Assembly: GCF_000255705.1 (NCBI RefSeq)
Contig: NZ_JH636444.1
Span: forward strand, 44,980 to 108,979
DNA from: Zavarzinella formosa DSM 19928
GTDB taxonomy: Bacteria; Planctomycetota; Planctomycetia; Gemmatales; Gemmataceae
DNA length: 64,000 nucleotides
Direction of reading: 5' to 3'
A program made the position numbers and the translations under genes. Shown piece after piece: positions 63,786 through 64,000 of this stretch; positions within the stretch are counted from its first letter, which is position 1; each line of letters starts with the position of its first letter. The notes below the pieces were generated by a model, which made no database searches, had not been told where the DNA came from, and saw only the letters and a program-made list of their open reading frames with translations.

Positions 63786-64000
63786 CTACTCAGAGGTTGA
63801 TCTTGGGTCAGTGAGGAAGTCCAGTGCACGTCTCGGGTCGGCGGCGAACTCGCGGGTGGCGGCGGCCATGCTCGGCGTGTCCATCCCGCGCAGCACATGA
63901 ACGGCCACGTTTCGCAGCGAGGCCAGCACCCGCGGGGCAGCTCCGCGCCGCACGCGACACCGGTCCTCCCCCAAGGTTTCGTCCCGCGTATAGTGCAAAC
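63786..64000 (-). mobile_element. ISAs1-like transposase, C-terminal fragment (runs off window)
   Basis: The last 71 codons of a transposase enter from the right edge. The translation LHYTRDETLGEDRCRVRRG followed by RVLASLRNVAVHVLRG and AATREFAADPRRALDFL fits the C-terminus of ISAs1-type DDE transposases. The stop is at 63786-63788. A CAGGG at 63781 may mark the element's end. The upstream part is outside the window, so completeness is unknown. Confidence 0.72.

Overview
The window is chromosomal DNA from a planctomycete, most likely of the Gemmataceae group. That placement rests on lineage-typical families seen in the translations: three DUF1501 proteins, two DUF1549/DUF1553 (PSD1-type) proteins, a BBP7-type outer-membrane beta-barrel protein, a DUF1080 protein, a TIGR03067-type domain, many WD40/PQQ propellers, and a GroEL-GroES-GroEL chaperonin operon. 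The DNA is moderately GC-rich and gene-dense. I found no rRNA, tRNA or CRISPR array. The only mobile-element trace is a partial ISAs1-like transposase at the right edge.

Layout. 1-3.1 kb: minus-strand flagellar operon flgF-flgG-flgA-flgH (flgH runs off the left edge). 3.2-6.9 kb: minus-strand group of a helical unknown, a MoxR-type AAA+ ATPase and an Lgt carrying a PDZ-like insertion, closed by a strong terminator. 7.0-11.6 kb: hisF, then a type IV pilus/type II secretion motor group (pilT, a membrane-anchored pilB-like ATPase, a CvpA-like protein). 11.7-13.0 kb: PQQ-type propeller. 13.1-20.8 kb: a long housekeeping operon, ffh-rpsP-trmD-rplS-yraN-tyrS-obg-coaX-(MnmE-like GTPase), without rimM in its usual place. 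20.7-22.6 kb: TIGR03960-type radical SAM protein, converging on that operon. 22.8-31.6 kb: a secreted DUF642-like protein and two paralogous DUF1549-DUF1501-WD40 cassettes. 31.9-35.7 kb: BBP7 porin-like protein and an APC-type permease with a soluble tail. 35.7-42.9 kb: aldo/keto reductase, secreted esterase, htpG, selO, DUF1080 protein and a thioredoxin-like exported protein. 42.9-43.4 kb: an AT-rich intergenic island. 43.4-46.8 kb: short uvrC, surE and an SH3-domain protein. 46.9-52.8 kb: an unusual winged-helix/AAA+ ATPase, a BI-1 protein, an MBL hydrolase, a HEAT-repeat protein and a TIGR03067 protein. 52.8-54.1 kb: a third DUF1501. 54.3-60.6 kb: heat-shock operon groEL2-groES-groEL1-dnaJ-grpE-fmdB-yacG (the 59-codon yacG is easy to miss). 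60.8-64.0 kb: a zinc-ribbon/propeller membrane protein, a CxxCH protein and the transposase fragment.

The main oddities are: the PDZ-containing Lgt; the PilB-type motor with N-terminal membrane segments; an MnmE-like GTPase lacking the C-terminal catalytic region and translationally coupled to coaX; a UvrC without the C-terminal HhH region; a perfect 42-bp-arm palindrome filling the gap between two convergent genes; and the duplicated cassette in which cytoplasmic-looking WD40 proteins are co-transcribed with exported DUF1501 and DUF1549 proteins. All calls come from reading translations and motifs by eye; no database search was run.
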